Origin: Azospirillum sp. TSH58
Lineage (GTDB): Bacteria > Pseudomonadota > Alphaproteobacteria > Azospirillales > Azospirillaceae
Reading direction: 5' to 3'
DNA: 64,000 bases
Assembly (NCBI RefSeq): GCF_003119115.1
Contig: NZ_CP022363.1
Location: forward strand, 745,001 to 809,000
The position numbers and the translations under genes are program-made. The first letter of the stretch is position 1. Each line of letters opens with the position of its first letter. Below the pieces are notes generated by a model. That model was not told where the DNA came from, made no database searches, and saw only the letters and a list, made by a program, of their open reading frames with translations. Positions 52,663-61,555 of this stretch are shown piece by piece.

Positions 52663-53484
52663 TCACGCCGCCTGGTTGAGCTGCTCGGCCCGTTGCGGGG
52701 CGATCTTCAGGCGGGTGGCGAGGTAGGCGAGATAGGCCCGTTCCGCCTCATGGTCGCGGTCCACCGCCATCAGCGAGGCCAGATAGACCTGCTCCGCCAT
52801 GTCCGGATCGGTGACAGAGCGGACCAGCGAGTCGAGCGATTGCGGCTGAGCCAACTCCTGCTCCACGATCCGCCGCTCCTCCGGCCCGCCGCCGGCCTCG
52901 TCCAAAGCGGACATGACGCGCTGGCGCTCGGCCGCCGAAATCTCGCCGTCGGCGTTGGCGGCGGCGATCATGGCGCGGATCAGCAGCAGGGCGTGCTGGT
53001 CCTCCATGGCGAGTTCGGGAAAGGCACCCTCGCCGGCCGCCGACGGGGCGTCGTCGGGCGGGGGAGCGGTGCGCTGCTGGAAGACCTGGGACAGCCGCTC
53101 GCCCAGCGACCCGCCGCCGGAAGCGCCGGCCCCGCCGAGGATGCCGCCCAGAATGCCCCCCGGCGTGTTGCCCGAACCGGACGGCGGCGCCCCCCACGGG
53201 CTGGTCCCCGGCTGCCCGGAGGGGGCCGGCGCCTGCCCGGAGGAAGGCTGCCCCGACGGTGGCATGTTCTGCTGCCGCTCCTGATAGGCGCGGTAAGCGA
53301 GGTAGGCCAGCGCGCCCAGCCCGGCCATGGGGCCGACGCCCATGCCGCTGCGGGCGTGCATCGCCGGTCCCGAGCCCATCCCTGACCGGTTCAGGATCGA
53401 CCCCAGATCCTGCGGGCTCCTGCGGCTGTGCCCTCCCATGCCGGTCGCCAGAAGGGTGCCGAGGATGTTCTGAAGATTCGCCAT
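52663..53484 (-). CDS. DUF533/YebE-like membrane protein with TerB-like domain
   Basis: A 273-residue protein. The N-terminal 50 residues are Gly/Ser/Met-rich, one hydrophobic segment GPMAGLGALAYLAYRAYQER sits at about 51-70, a Pro/Gly/Gln-rich linker follows to about 150, and the C-terminal domain (about 155-270) has ALLLIRAMIAAANADGEISAAERQRVMSALDEAG and YLASLMAVDRDHEAERAYLAYLATRL, the TerB-like pattern of DUF533. Role in the envelope stress response is only suspected for the family. Confidence 0.82.
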   Translation of the reverse strand: MANLQNILGTLLATGMGGHSRRSPQDLGSILNRSGMGSGPAMHARSGMGVGPMAGLGALAYLAYRAYQERQQNMPPSGQPSSGQAPAPSGQPGTSPWGAPPSGSGNTPGGILGGILGGAGASGGGSLGERLSQVFQQRTAPPPDDAPSAAGEGAFPELAMEDQHALLLIRAMIAAANADGEISAAERQRVMSALDEAGGGPEERRIVEQELAQPQSLDSLVRSVTDPDMAEQVYLASLMAVDRDHEAERAYLAYLATRLKIAPQRAEQLNQAA

Positions 53485-53752
53485 GGCGCGCCTCTCTCCT
53501 AATCGGTGTCCGTGTCGATGCAGCTTCGCGCCCCATCAACAGGCGGGAGGGCTCGGCGTCACGGCATAGCTATCGGTGCCGATGATGGGCCTGACCAGCC
53601 GATCCATCTCCTATGACGACCTCTATGCCGGAGGTGGAGTGGCTTTCGAACAGGCTGTGCAGGGCACTGACTTCCGCTATCGTGGCGCGCATCAGAGCGC
53701 AGCAAGCGCCGACGCCCGCCGGTCGGCGGGTGGCATTTTGGAGGAGACGCCC

Positions 53753-53947
53753 ATGATTTTCGACCGGCACGCGGAACCGCCTCCGCTGGACCTATCGCCG
53801 ATACCGCCTTCTCCGTCGCCGGCCCCGGCCTGCGGGTCGCTGTGGAACGACTATCTCCACCGGCTGCTCGGCACGGCGCACGGCTGCGTCGCCGCGAACG
53901 ACGACGAGTCCGATCCGGAGCCGGTCTGTTGCTGCGCCGCCGGATGA
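53753..53947 (+). CDS. small 64-residue Pro-rich protein with cysteine-rich C-terminus
   Basis: ATG 53753 follows GGAGGAG by 6 nt, a strong site. The protein has a Pro-rich segment (about 11-29), a short helical part WNDYLHRLLGTAHGCVAAND and ends in PEPVCCCAAG. No family recognised. The Cys triplet near the end could bind metal. An in-frame extension to 53576 has no ribosome site and was not taken. Confidence 0.6.
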   Translation: MIFDRHAEPPPLDLSPIPPSPSPAPACGSLWNDYLHRLLGTAHGCVAANDDESDPEPVCCCAAG

Positions 53948-53978
53948 TGCCGTGATGGGATGAGGGGTGGGGGGCCCG

Positions 53979-54668
53979 TCAGCGGGCGCCCGCCGCCTCG
54001 ATGATGACCGCTGCCACCGCGTCGGGCCGGGAGGCGTGCGGGATGTGGCTGGCCCCGACCTCCACCGTCCGCGCGCCGATGCGCTCGGCGGTCGCCCGCA
54101 GGAAGGCCGGGGGAAGCATCCGGTCCTCGCTGGCGACGATGTACCAGGACGGCTTGTGCTCCCACGCCGCGGCGGTCACCCGCGTGCGGAAGCAGCCGGC
54201 GTGGACCGGCCCCTGCGTCGCGGCCAGCAGCGCCGCCTCCGCCGCCGGCACATCCTGGGCGAAGTTCGCCGACAGGCTCTCCGCCGACAAATGCAGATAG
54301 CCCGCGCGGTCCATCGACACGCTGGACAGGCCGGGCGAGGGCGGGAAGGGCTTCAGCGTGTCGTTCGGCGATTGGCCGATCCCCGGCGCGAAGGCCGCCA
54401 CATAGACCAGCGCCCTCACCTTGTCCTGGTTCCCGATCTGGGTGATCACCGCCCCGCCCCAGGAATGGCCGACCAGCACCACCGGTCCCCTGGCGCGGTC
54501 GATGGCGCGCTGGACGTGGGCGACGTCCTCGTCCAGCGAGGTCAGCGGATTCTGCACGGCGATCGCCTCCAGCCCCTGGGCCTGGAGCAGGGGGATCACG
54601 CGGCTCCAGGCGGAGCCGTCCGCGAAGGCGCCGTGGACGAGGATGACGGAAGTGGCGACCGGGTCCAT
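53979..54668 (-). CDS. alpha/beta hydrolase
   Basis: A 229-residue hydrolase. The oxyanion strand VILVHGAFADGSAW starts at 8, the nucleophile elbow VGHSWGG has Ser69, the Asp is in VASEDRMLPP (about 181) and the His in SHIPHASRP (about 209). It is the compact EstA/pyrethroid-hydrolase-like branch common in soil bacteria. No signal peptide. Convergent with the small Cys-rich gene. Substrate unknown. Confidence 0.85.
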   Translation of the reverse strand: MDPVATSVILVHGAFADGSAWSRVIPLLQAQGLEAIAVQNPLTSLDEDVAHVQRAIDRARGPVVLVGHSWGGAVITQIGNQDKVRALVYVAAFAPGIGQSPNDTLKPFPPSPGLSSVSMDRAGYLHLSAESLSANFAQDVPAAEAALLAATQGPVHAGCFRTRVTAAAWEHKPSWYIVASEDRMLPPAFLRATAERIGARTVEVGASHIPHASRPDAVAAVIIEAAGAR

Positions 54669-54832
54669 GGACCGATTCCCGTGACAGTGACCGACCCTAT
54701 CCTCTCAGCACGCCCGCGCCCGCCTGTCCAGCGCGGAGCCTCCGCTTTTCCTCCCTGCGGAAAAGCCGCCCGGACTCTGGGGTCAAAGGGGGGCTTGCTG
54801 CGGAGCGGGATGAAAATTTCGCAAAATCGGCC

Positions 54833-54861
54833 TTGAGGCTAAGATTGTTCTGGGATACGGT
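54833..54861 (+). promoter_or_regulatory. candidate sigma70-like promoter
   Basis: TTGAGG (54833-54838), 17-bp spacer, TACGGT (54856-54861), about 87 nt before the start at 54948. The palindrome GGTATACC follows at 54859-54866. Moderate match only. Confidence 0.4.
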
Positions 54862-54947
54862 ATACCAACAGTGAGGCGGGGCGATTGTCCGCCCCTTCCG
54901 CCAAGCCAGTCCGCCCGTATCGCCAGCCCGAGCCCTTGAGGTGAGCC

Positions 54948-55301
54948 ATGGTCAAGACCCTTTCCGCCGTCCGTCCCGGAAGCCGCCCGAACGCCGTCCG
55001 CGGCGCCGACGATGCCGCTCCCGCCGGCGTCGTGGTCACCCTGCGCCCCGATCACCGGCATCCCGATCATCGGCAGCGGGCCGCGGTGCTGGCGGCGACC
55101 ACCGGCGGGCGCGGCCCGCGCATGGACATGCTGACGATCACCCACAGCCGGGGCGCGGCCGAGGATCGCGGGGCGGAACTCATCCACATCGACGGTCCCT
55201 ACGCGGACGTCCTGGCCTACATCGCCGATTCGCCGGAATGCGTGGTCTGCTTCGACACGCTGCATGGCGGCATGGCCCGCGCGCAACTGTCCGTGCCCTG
55301 A
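54948..55301 (+). CDS. unknown 117-residue protein
   Basis: No family recognised. The basic, disordered N-terminal half (RPDHRHPDHRQR, His/Arg-rich) precedes a compact C-terminal part LIHIDGPYADVLAYIADSPECVVCFDTLHGGMARAQL with a Cys-x2-Cys pair. ATG 54948 has GAGGTGAG upstream. It is 17 nt from the next small gene and probably co-transcribed with it. Confidence 0.55.
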   Translation: MVKTLSAVRPGSRPNAVRGADDAAPAGVVVTLRPDHRHPDHRQRAAVLAATTGGRGPRMDMLTITHSRGAAEDRGAELIHIDGPYADVLAYIADSPECVVCFDTLHGGMARAQLSVP

Positions 55302-55318
55302 CCCTGGAGAGCGAACCG

Positions 55319-55756
55319 ATGAACGACTGCATGACGACGCCCTTCTCCGGGCAGGAACTGGCCTCCGCGATCATCGCGGCGGCGCTGTCCCTCCCCTCGG
55401 CCAACGGCCGGCTGCATCTGCCCGACGGCGCCGTTCTGTGCGACCCGGCGGCGCTGGAGCGGGAGTTCGCGCAGGCCGCGCAGGGGCTGTCCCACTGGCT
55501 GGCGCAGAACGAGCCGCGCATCGCCGAGGCTCCGCGGGCCAGCCGGCTGAAGATCGCGGCCGGGGTCGTCCGGGCCGCGGTGGCGACGCTGGAGCATGCC
55601 GGGCGGCGTTGCGGCGACCTGCGCGATCGCGGAGAGCGGACGCTGTCCATCGACTTCAGCGGCGTCTGCGACCGGGTTCAGGAGCGTCCGGGCTTGGTCG
55701 CCCAGACGGTGGCCGCTGCCGCCGCCGGCCACACCATCCACGCCGTCGCCGCCTGA
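55319..55756 (+). CDS. unknown 145-residue helical protein
   Basis: No family recognised. The product is mostly alpha-helical with LPSANGRLHLPDGAVLCDPAALEREFAQAAQGLSHWL in the first half. GGAGAG lies about 8 nt before ATG 55319. No signal peptide or transmembrane segment. Second gene of a two-gene unit with 54948. Confidence 0.55.
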   Translation: MNDCMTTPFSGQELASAIIAAALSLPSANGRLHLPDGAVLCDPAALEREFAQAAQGLSHWLAQNEPRIAEAPRASRLKIAAGVVRAAVATLEHAGRRCGDLRDRGERTLSIDFSGVCDRVQERPGLVAQTVAAAAAGHTIHAVAA

Positions 55757-55784
55757 AGCCATCGCGGCCTGAAAGGTCGGCGTT

Positions 55785-56348
55785 TTACAGCAGGGTGTGC
55801 TCGATCAGGATCTTGGTGCCGATGGCGAGCAGGCCGAGACCGCCGATCAGTTCGGCCCGGCGGCCCAGCAGCGGGCCGGCGGCCCGGCCCACCAGGACGC
55901 CGCCGAAGCCCATCAGGAAGGTGACGACGCCGATCAGGCTGGCGGTCACCGCGATGTTCACATCGGCCATGGCGAGGCCGACCCCCACCGCGCTGGCGTC
56001 GATGCTGGTCGCCACCGCCACGGTCAGCAGGGCCAGCCAGCCCGAGCGCGTGGCCGCCGCCTCGTCGTCGTCTTCCCCGGCAAGCGCGTTGCGGATCATC
56101 GAACCGCCGATCAGCAGCAGCAGGCCGAAGGCGATCCAGTGGTCGATGGCCTGGACGAAGCCGGCGAAGGCCGAGCCCACCGCCCAGCCGATCGAGGCCA
56201 TCGAAAGCTGGCAGGCGCCGAAGGCGAAGCCGACCCGCAAGGCCTCGGACAGGCCGGGACGCTTCTGAACGGCGCCGCGACCAAGCGCCGCGGCGAAGCT
56301 GTCCATGGAAAGGCTGACGGCGAGGACGAGGGAGGTGGCACCGAACAT
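55785..56348 (-). CDS. mntP: manganese efflux pump MntP
   Basis: A 187-residue membrane protein of the family's usual length with six hydrophobic segments. The two conserved metal-path motifs are visible: SLSMDSFAAALGRGA (Asp about 16) and TSIDASAVGVGLAM (Asp about 114). It exports excess Mn2+. The 5' leader carries a yybP-ykoY element, the known manganese riboswitch, so expression is expected to rise with Mn2+. ATG 56348 gives the canonical N-terminus. Confidence 0.93.
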   Translation of the reverse strand: MFGATSLVLAVSLSMDSFAAALGRGAVQKRPGLSEALRVGFAFGACQLSMASIGWAVGSAFAGFVQAIDHWIAFGLLLLIGGSMIRNALAGEDDDEAAATRSGWLALLTVAVATSIDASAVGVGLAMADVNIAVTASLIGVVTFLMGFGGVLVGRAAGPLLGRRAELIGGLGLLAIGTKILIEHTLL

Positions 56349-56379
56349 GGCAACAGGCTCCGGCCAAACGGACGCGACA

Positions 56380-56548
56380 GCACGGCTACGCCCGGTTGGC
56401 CTTCGGGAGCGTCCGCACCATCGGTCTTGCCGAACCGGCCGGACGCTGTCCGGCTGCCGCGTGCGCCACGGGACCGCCTGAGGCAGGATGGTCCCGAGTC
56501 TGTTGGCGCACGCCCCTCTCGCTGGAGGGTGGCTACTCCCCAATGACG
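56380..56548 (-). promoter_or_regulatory. yybP-ykoY manganese riboswitch upstream of mntP
   Basis: The minus-strand leader contains GGGGAGTAGCC (56541-56531), the hallmark 5' loop of the yybP-ykoY aptamer. A CCTCC/GGGG-closed helix and the second conserved loop GCCAACAGACTCGGGA (about 56508-56493) follow. The transcript would start a few bases upstream, at the promoter at 56555-56583. GC-rich complementary stretches between here and the mntP start (CGGCCGG / CCGGCCG type) could form the expression platform. The 3' boundary is approximate. Confidence 0.82.
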
Positions 56549-56554
56549 AGGCGG

Positions 56555-56583
56555 ACCCTAACGCCGGAGAGTCTGGGTGTCAA
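56555..56583 (-). promoter_or_regulatory. sigma70-type promoter of mntP
   Basis: On the minus strand TTGACA (56583-56578) is followed by a 17-nt spacer and TAGGGT (56560-56555). The predicted start near 56548 is just before the riboswitch loop. The -35 box is a perfect match and lies 2 bp from the 22-bp palindrome. Confidence 0.75.
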
Positions 56584-56585
56584 TC

Positions 56586-56607
56586 TATATGAACAGCTGT
56601 TCATATA
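56586..56607. promoter_or_regulatory. perfect 22-bp palindrome between mntP and the chemoreceptor gene
   Basis: The palindrome centres on AGCT, with core GAACAGCTGTTC and ATATA flanks, and is exact over 22 bp. It abuts the mntP -35 box and lies 164 bp before the chemoreceptor start. It looks like the operator of a dimeric regulator. The half-site GAAC/GTTC recalls LexA-type sites but the spacing is not the alphaproteobacterial one. Protein unknown. Confidence 0.75.
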
Positions 56608-56770
56608 TATTTGAATCACTCTAAAAAGGCATGGCCGCGCCCCGCCGTGGGCGGAGCATGGTGCAGTGCGGAACGATTTGTTAAGAGCCCTGACGCTTTT
56701 ATGCCGCTGCGGTTCGTTGGGGTACGAAACGCTCGGATTCAATGGGCATCATTCGGCGCGGGGGTTCGCC

Positions 56771-58459
56771 ATGGGGTTTCTGACGGGGGTCGGCTCGCTG
56801 TCGCTTTCGGGCAAGACAGTGTCGCTGTGTGTCGGCGGGTTGGTAGTGTTGACGGGCGCCACCTTCGCTGTCAACGAAACGTTGTTGAGCCGCTACGCGG
56901 AGCGCATGGCGGTCGAGCGGCAGGAAACCAACATGCGGGTTGCCTGGGACGTGCTGAACCAGTATGGGCGCGACATCAGCGTCCGCGACGGCACGCTTTA
57001 CGCCGGCGACCGCGCGTTGAACGATTTCTTCGAACCGGTGGACCGGGTGAAGGCGCTGGTCGGCGGCACCGCCACCTTGTTCATGGGCGACACACGGGTC
57101 ACCACCAACGTCCAGAAGCCGGACGGCGGGCGCGCCGTCGGCACCAAGCTGGCCAAGGGGCCGGTATATGACGCCGTGCTGGGCCGGGGCGAGCCGTACC
57201 GCGGGCAGGCCGACATCCTGGGCGTTCCCTTCTACACCGCCTACGACCCGATCAAGGACCGCTCCGGCAAGGTGGTCGGCGTGCTCTATGTCGGCGTGCC
57301 GAGGGCGGAGTTCTTCGCCCCGATCCGCGACACCCAGACGATGATCGGCGGGCTGGGCGCCGTGGTGACTCTCCTGGTAGCCGGCGGCAGCCTGCTGCTG
57401 TCGCGGCGCATCTTCCGTCCGCTGACCGCCATGCGCGGCGCCATGGAGCAGCTGGCGACGGGGAACCTGTCGGTCGAGGTTCCGGCGCTGGGCCGCAAGG
57501 ACGAGATCGGCGGCATGGCCCAGGCGCTGAGCGTCTTCAAGGAGAACGCGCAGCGGGTGGCCCGGCTCGACGCCGCCCAGGCGGAGGAGCGCGCCCGCGC
57601 CGAGCGGGAGCGCCGCGACGCGCTGGACTCGGTCGCCCGCAACTTCGAAGGGACGATGCTGAGCGTCGTCGAGACGCTGAGCGCCACCACGGCCCAGCTC
57701 GAATCCAACGCCCAGCGCCTCCATGGCATCGCCGAGAGCAGCAGCGGGCAGGCCGCCGCGGTCAGCGGTGCGGCGGGCGAGGCCAGCGACGACGTGCGGA
57801 CGGTGGCCGGCGCCACCGAGGAACTGACGGCCTCCATCGTCGAGGTGTCCCGCCAGATCGACGAGTCCTCCCGCATGGTCCGCAACGCTGTGGATGAGGT
57901 GGAGCGCACCAACCACACGGTCGAAGGGCTCGCCGCCGCCGCCGGCAAGATCGGGGAGGTGGTGACGTTGATCCAGAGCATCGCCGCCCAGACCAACCTG
58001 CTGGCGCTCAACGCGACCATCGAGGCGGCGCGGGCGGGGGAGGCCGGCAAGGGCTTCGCCGTCGTCGCCAACGAGGTGAAGGGCCTCGCCAACCAGACGG
58101 CCAAGGCGACCGACGAGATCGCCCAGCAGGTTGCGGAGATCCAGGCGGTGACCGGCAGCGCGGTGACGGCCATCGGCGGCATCGGACGCACGGTGGTCGC
58201 GGTCAACGATCTGGTCGGCCGCATCGCCGGGTCCGCCGAGCGCCAGAACGCCACCACCGGCGCGATCGCCCGCAGCGTCCAGCGCGCCGCCGACCGCACG
58301 TCGGAGGTGACCCACAGCGTCCGCGACGTGTCGGATTCCGCGCACGAGACCGGCACCATGGCGTCGGAGGTGCGGTCCGCCGCCGCCGACCTCGGCCGGC
58401 AGGCGCTGGCCCTGCGCGAGCAGGCCGGGGCGTTCCTGCGGCAGATCCGTTCGGCCTGA
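56771..58459 (+). CDS. methyl-accepting chemotaxis protein with single-Cache sensor
   Basis: A 562-residue receptor. A transmembrane segment (about 10-35) leads into a periplasmic Cache-type domain (about 40-185, with [22 protein letters not shown] and [25 protein letters not shown]). A second segment (about 193-215) and HAMP follow, then a signalling domain with the tip [42 protein letters not shown]. The YDPIKD..G.V.G.LYVG pattern is common in sCache_3_2 receptors. No CheR pentapeptide at the C-terminus. ATG 56771 chosen; upstream ATG 56666 adds unlikely residues. Confidence 0.9.
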   Translation: MGFLTGVGSLSLSGKTVSLCVGGLVVLTGATFAVNETLLSRYAERMAVERQETNMRVAWDVLNQYGRDISVRDGTLYAGDRALNDFFEPVDRVKALVGGTATLFMGDTRVTTNVQKPDGGRAVGTKLAKGPVYDAVLGRGEPYRGQADILGVPFYTAYDPIKDRSGKVVGVLYVGVPRAEFFAPIRDTQTMIGGLGAVVTLLVAGGSLLLSRRIFRPLTAMRGAMEQLATGNLSVEVPALGRKDEIGGMAQALSVFKENAQRVARLDAAQAEERARAERERRDALDSVARNFEGTMLSVVETLSATTAQLESNAQRLHGIAESSSGQAAAVSGAAGEASDDVRTVAGATEELTASIVEVSRQIDESSRMVRNAVDEVERTNHTVEGLAAAAGKIGEVVTLIQSIAAQTNLLALNATIEAARAGEAGKGFAVVANEVKGLANQTAKATDEIAQQVAEIQAVTGSAVTAIGGIGRTVVAVNDLVGRIAGSAERQNATTGAIARSVQRAADRTSEVTHSVRDVSDSAHETGTMASEVRSAAADLGRQALALREQAGAFLRQIRSA

Positions 58460-58475
58460 AGGGAGGACAGGACCC

Positions 58476-58820
58476 GTGTTCCGCAACCCGCGTTCGCTGC
58501 TGTTCGTGTTCTTCTTCGCGTCGCTGGCGGCGCTGCTGGTCTTCAGCGGCGACCCGCCGGACGGCGGGCGGGCCGACGCGAACCGGGATTTCCTGGCGGC
58601 CTGCGAGGCCAGCCCCTTCGCCGCGCAAAACACCGGTTCCACCGAGGCGGCGGTGCGGGTCTGCTCCTGCATCCTGTCCTGGCACCGCAAGGAAGGCGAG
58701 GCCACCGGCCGGCCGCTTCCCGCCGCTCTCTATGGCGGGGAGGGTGCGGCTGGCGCCGCGGCGGCGGCGGTGGACGAGCGGGCGCGGGCCTCCTGCCTGT
58801 CCGGGCGCGTGACGCCCTGA
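58476..58820 (+). CDS. small membrane-anchored or secreted protein, unknown
   Basis: A 114-residue product from GTG 58476 with GGAGGACAGGA upstream. The N-terminus has one hydrophobic segment (LLFVFFFASLAALLVF, 8-23) acting as signal or anchor. The periplasmic part holds four cysteines (DFLAACEASPF, RVCSCILSW, ASCLSG) that could pair. No family recognised. It starts 17 nt after the chemoreceptor stop and may be co-transcribed. Confidence 0.6.
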   Translation: MFRNPRSLLFVFFFASLAALLVFSGDPPDGGRADANRDFLAACEASPFAAQNTGSTEAAVRVCSCILSWHRKEGEATGRPLPAALYGGEGAAGAAAAAVDERARASCLSGRVTP

Positions 58821-58934
58821 TTGTCCGAGCGCGTGGCGCCCTGATTGTCCGAGTCCCGCTTTTTTGAGAATCACCCGCAGGACGGGGCGGCCAGGGCTTT
58901 TCCTTCGGCCCTGCCGCACCCATCCTATGGCGCT

Positions 58935-59231
58935 ATGAGCACGCACGACACCCGCAATCCCTGCACGAAGCTCTGCCGCTACGACGCGGCGGACCGCTGC
59001 ATGGGCTGCTTCCGCACCCGCGCGGAGGTGAGGCACTGGAAACGCCTGCCGGACGAGACGAAGGCGGCGATCAACGCCCGCATCGCCGCGCGCGGCGGCA
59101 CCGTCTCCAAGAAGGACGGCAAGCGCGCGAGGAAGCTCGATAAGAAGATCCGCAAGCTGGAGGCGAAGCTCGCCACCCTGCGCGCCCGCCGGTCGGAACT
59201 GGACGGGCCGGTCGTCAAGGCGGCGGAGTGA
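58935..59231 (+). CDS. DUF1289 family protein
   Basis: A 98-residue protein. The N-terminus NPCTKLCRYDAADRCMGCFRTRAEVRHWKRLPDE (about 8-41) is the DUF1289 signature, with four cysteines likely to hold a metal or Fe-S cluster. It is followed by a long basic coiled-coil-like helix (ARKLDKKIRKLEAKLATLRARRSEL). Function of the family is not established. ATG 58935. Confidence 0.85.
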   Translation: MSTHDTRNPCTKLCRYDAADRCMGCFRTRAEVRHWKRLPDETKAAINARIAARGGTVSKKDGKRARKLDKKIRKLEAKLATLRARRSELDGPVVKAAE

Positions 59232-59250
59232 CCCGCCGCCGCTCGCCGTC

Positions 59251-59496
59251 TCAACCGATCCCGGCGTGCCGTTCCACGTACAGCAGCAGGGCGGGATAAT
59301 AGTGCTTCTGTGATACCGTCAGTTCCTGGCAGTAACGGCGGGCCATGCCGTTGGAAAGCCAAGCATCAAGCTCGCCGCTCTCGCGCTTCTGGGCGATGAC
59401 GCGGTCGATCTTGTCCATGATCTTGTGGATCACGTCCGTTCCTTTTCCGGTTTTGATTTCTCGTGAAAGGCAGCGGCGCCGCAGCGGCGGCGCCAT
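59251..59496 (-). CDS. unknown 81-residue protein
   Basis: A small protein with a conserved-looking core DVIHKIMDKIDRVIAQKRESGELDAWLSNGMARRYCQELTVSQKHYYPALLLYVERHAG. No family recognised. The start is unclear: ATG 59496 has AAGGGG 8 nt upstream, while GTG 59433 has AAGGA 7 nt upstream and begins directly at the core. Convergent with the DUF1289 gene (19 nt). Confidence 0.6.
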   Translation of the reverse strand: MAPPLRRRCLSREIKTGKGTDVIHKIMDKIDRVIAQKRESGELDAWLSNGMARRYCQELTVSQKHYYPALLLYVERHAGIG

Positions 59497-59708
59497 CGAT
59501 TGCCCCTTCAATATGAACCACGGGACGGCGGTGAGCTGCGCATTATGGGCATGCCTGCATACCGCATTGCACAAAAGTGCGGTCGGGCCCTTGAGCCCTC
59601 GAGCCCTCGCGCCCTCGCGCGGGTCTGCCCTTCGCAGGCGTTCGTTGACCGGCTTCCCGGCGCCGTCCCATTCTGCACGTCGAAGGAAGAAAACGGGGAG
59701 GACGTGCG

Positions 59709-60671
59709 GTGGGGATGGCGGCGGACCGCCGCGCCGCCGCAGCCATCATCATGACCGCCATCGCCATCACCGAACGCCGTGCGGAGCTGGACGGCGCCGC
59801 CTCCGCCACGCTGGTTCTGCTCTGCCTGCTCTGGGGCCTGCAGCAGGTCGCCATCAAGGTCGCCATGACCGGATTCTCGCCGGTGCTCCAGGGCGGGTTC
59901 CGCTCGCTGGGCGCGTTGGCGCTGCTGTGGGCCTGGGCGGCGCTGCGCGGCATGCGCCTGTTCGAGCGCGACGGCACGCTGGGGCTGGGGCTGTTGGCCG
60001 GGCTGCTGTTCGCCGGGGAGTTCCTGCTGGTCTATGCCGGGCTGTCCTACACCACGGTGTCGCGCAGCATCCTGTTCCTCTACACCGCACCCTTCCTGGT
60101 GTCGGTCGGCGCGCATCTGCTGCTGCCGGGGGAGCGGATGCGCGGCGTCCAGGCCGCCGGGCTGGTCTGCGCCTTCGTCGGGGTGGCGGTCGCCTTCGCC
60201 GACGGGCTGCGCCTGCCGACGAACCGCGAGCTGGTCGGCGACCTGATGGTGCTGGCGGCGGCGGTGCTGTGGGCGGCCACCACCCTGGTCATCAAGGGCA
60301 GCCGGCTGGTCCGCGCCAGCTCGACCAAGGTGCTGTTCTACCAGCTCGCCGTCTCCGGCGCGGTGATGCCGCTGGCCTCGCTTCTGATGGGCGAGGCGGG
60401 GGTGACGGCGCCCGGTCCGCTGGCGCTCGCCTGCCTCGCCTTCCAGATCGTGGTGGTGGCCTTCGCCTCCTACCTCGCCTGGTTCTGGCTGGTCGCCCGC
60501 TACCCGGCGGCCCGCCTGTCGGCCTTCACCTTCCTGACGCCGCTGTTCGGCGTGCTGTCCGGCGCCCTGCTGCTGGGCGAACGGATCAGCGCGAGCCTCG
60601 CCGCGGCGATGCTGCTGGTCTGCGCCGGCATCTGGCTGGTGAACCGCCGCGCCCCCGCCGCGGGCGCGTAG
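59709..60671 (+). CDS. EamA/DMT family exporter
   Basis: A 320-residue protein with ten transmembrane segments in two EamA repeats. Hallmarks: LLWGLQQVAIKVAMTGFSPVLQGGFRSLGALALL in repeat 1 and PAARLSAFTFLTPLFGVLSGALLLGERIS near the C-terminus. GTG 59709 lies 7 nt after GGGGAGG and is the best start. These carriers export amino acids or metabolites; substrate not readable. Confidence 0.88.
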   Translation: MGMAADRRAAAAIIMTAIAITERRAELDGAASATLVLLCLLWGLQQVAIKVAMTGFSPVLQGGFRSLGALALLWAWAALRGMRLFERDGTLGLGLLAGLLFAGEFLLVYAGLSYTTVSRSILFLYTAPFLVSVGAHLLLPGERMRGVQAAGLVCAFVGVAVAFADGLRLPTNRELVGDLMVLAAAVLWAATTLVIKGSRLVRASSTKVLFYQLAVSGAVMPLASLLMGEAGVTAPGPLALACLAFQIVVVAFASYLAWFWLVARYPAARLSAFTFLTPLFGVLSGALLLGERISASLAAAMLLVCAGIWLVNRRAPAAGA

Positions 60672-60759
60672 AAAGGCGGGAACCGGAATCACGGGAACCG
60701 CCCAGGCCCCCATCGGTTGGCTCTGCTGTCCCAGCACAAGCAGCGGAGCCGGCTTCATC

Positions 60760-61545
60760 ATGGATTTGAACGGAAAAGTCGCCCTCATCACCGGGGCCGG
60801 ATCGGGCATCGGCAAGGCCTCGGCCACCCTGTTCGCCAGCGCCGGGGCGAGCGTCGGTGTCCTCAGCCGCACCGAGGACGAGATCCGCAAGACAGCGGAG
60901 GAGATCACCGCGGCGGGCGGCAAGGCCATTCCCCTGGTCGCCGACGTCGCGGACAGCGAGGCCATGAAGCGGGCGGTGGAGCGGCTGGTCCAGGAATACG
61001 GGCGGCTCGACATCGTCTTCGCCAACGCCGGCATCAACGGCGTCTGGGCGCCCATCGACGAACTGACGCCGGAGGAGTGGGACCGCACCATCAACATCAA
61101 CCTGCGCGGCACCTACCTGACGCTGCACCACGCGGTGCCGCATCTGAAGAAGGCGGGCGGCGGGTCGGTGCTGGTGACCGCCTCGATCAACGGGACGCGG
61201 GTGTTCAGCAACGCTGGGGCCACCGCCTACTCCTGCACCAAGGCGGCGCAGGTCGCCATGGTCCAGATGCTGGCGCTGGAGCTGGCCAAGCACCGCATCC
61301 GCGTCAACGCCATCTGTCCGGGGATGATCGACACCAGGATCCAGGACAACACCCAGTCGCGCAACACCGAGGAGGCCGAGGAGGCCGCCGAGTATCCGGA
61401 CGGCGAGATCCCGTTGACCCGCGGCAAGCCGGGCAGCAGCGCCGACGTGGCGGAGCTGGCGCTGTTCCTGGCGTCGGACCGCTCGAAGCACATCACCGGC
61501 ACGCCCGTCTGGATCGACGGCGCCGAGTCCCTGCTGATCGGCTGA
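60760..61545 (+). CDS. short-chain dehydrogenase/reductase (SDR)
   Basis: A 261-residue classical SDR. TGAGSGIGKASA (10-21) binds NAD(P), NAGINGVWAP follows, and the catalytic Ser is in VTASINGTRVF with Tyr-x3-Lys in AYSCTKAAQ. The C-terminal LFLASDRSKHITGTPVWIDGAESLL is typical. It precedes the GH13 gene by 10 nt. A sugar-alcohol or ketone substrate is plausible. Confidence 0.88.
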   Translation: MDLNGKVALITGAGSGIGKASATLFASAGASVGVLSRTEDEIRKTAEEITAAGGKAIPLVADVADSEAMKRAVERLVQEYGRLDIVFANAGINGVWAPIDELTPEEWDRTININLRGTYLTLHHAVPHLKKAGGGSVLVTASINGTRVFSNAGATAYSCTKAAQVAMVQMLALELAKHRIRVNAICPGMIDTRIQDNTQSRNTEEAEEAAEYPDGEIPLTRGKPGSSADVAELALFLASDRSKHITGTPVWIDGAESLLIG

Positions 61546-61555
61546 GGGCCCGCTC

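Noticed and set aside
56586..56607. Reading the palindrome as a LexA (SOS) box
   Set aside because: The half-sites GAAC/GTTC fit loosely, but the spacing and core differ from both the alphaproteobacterial direct-repeat site and the Gram-positive consensus, and the flanking genes are not SOS genes.
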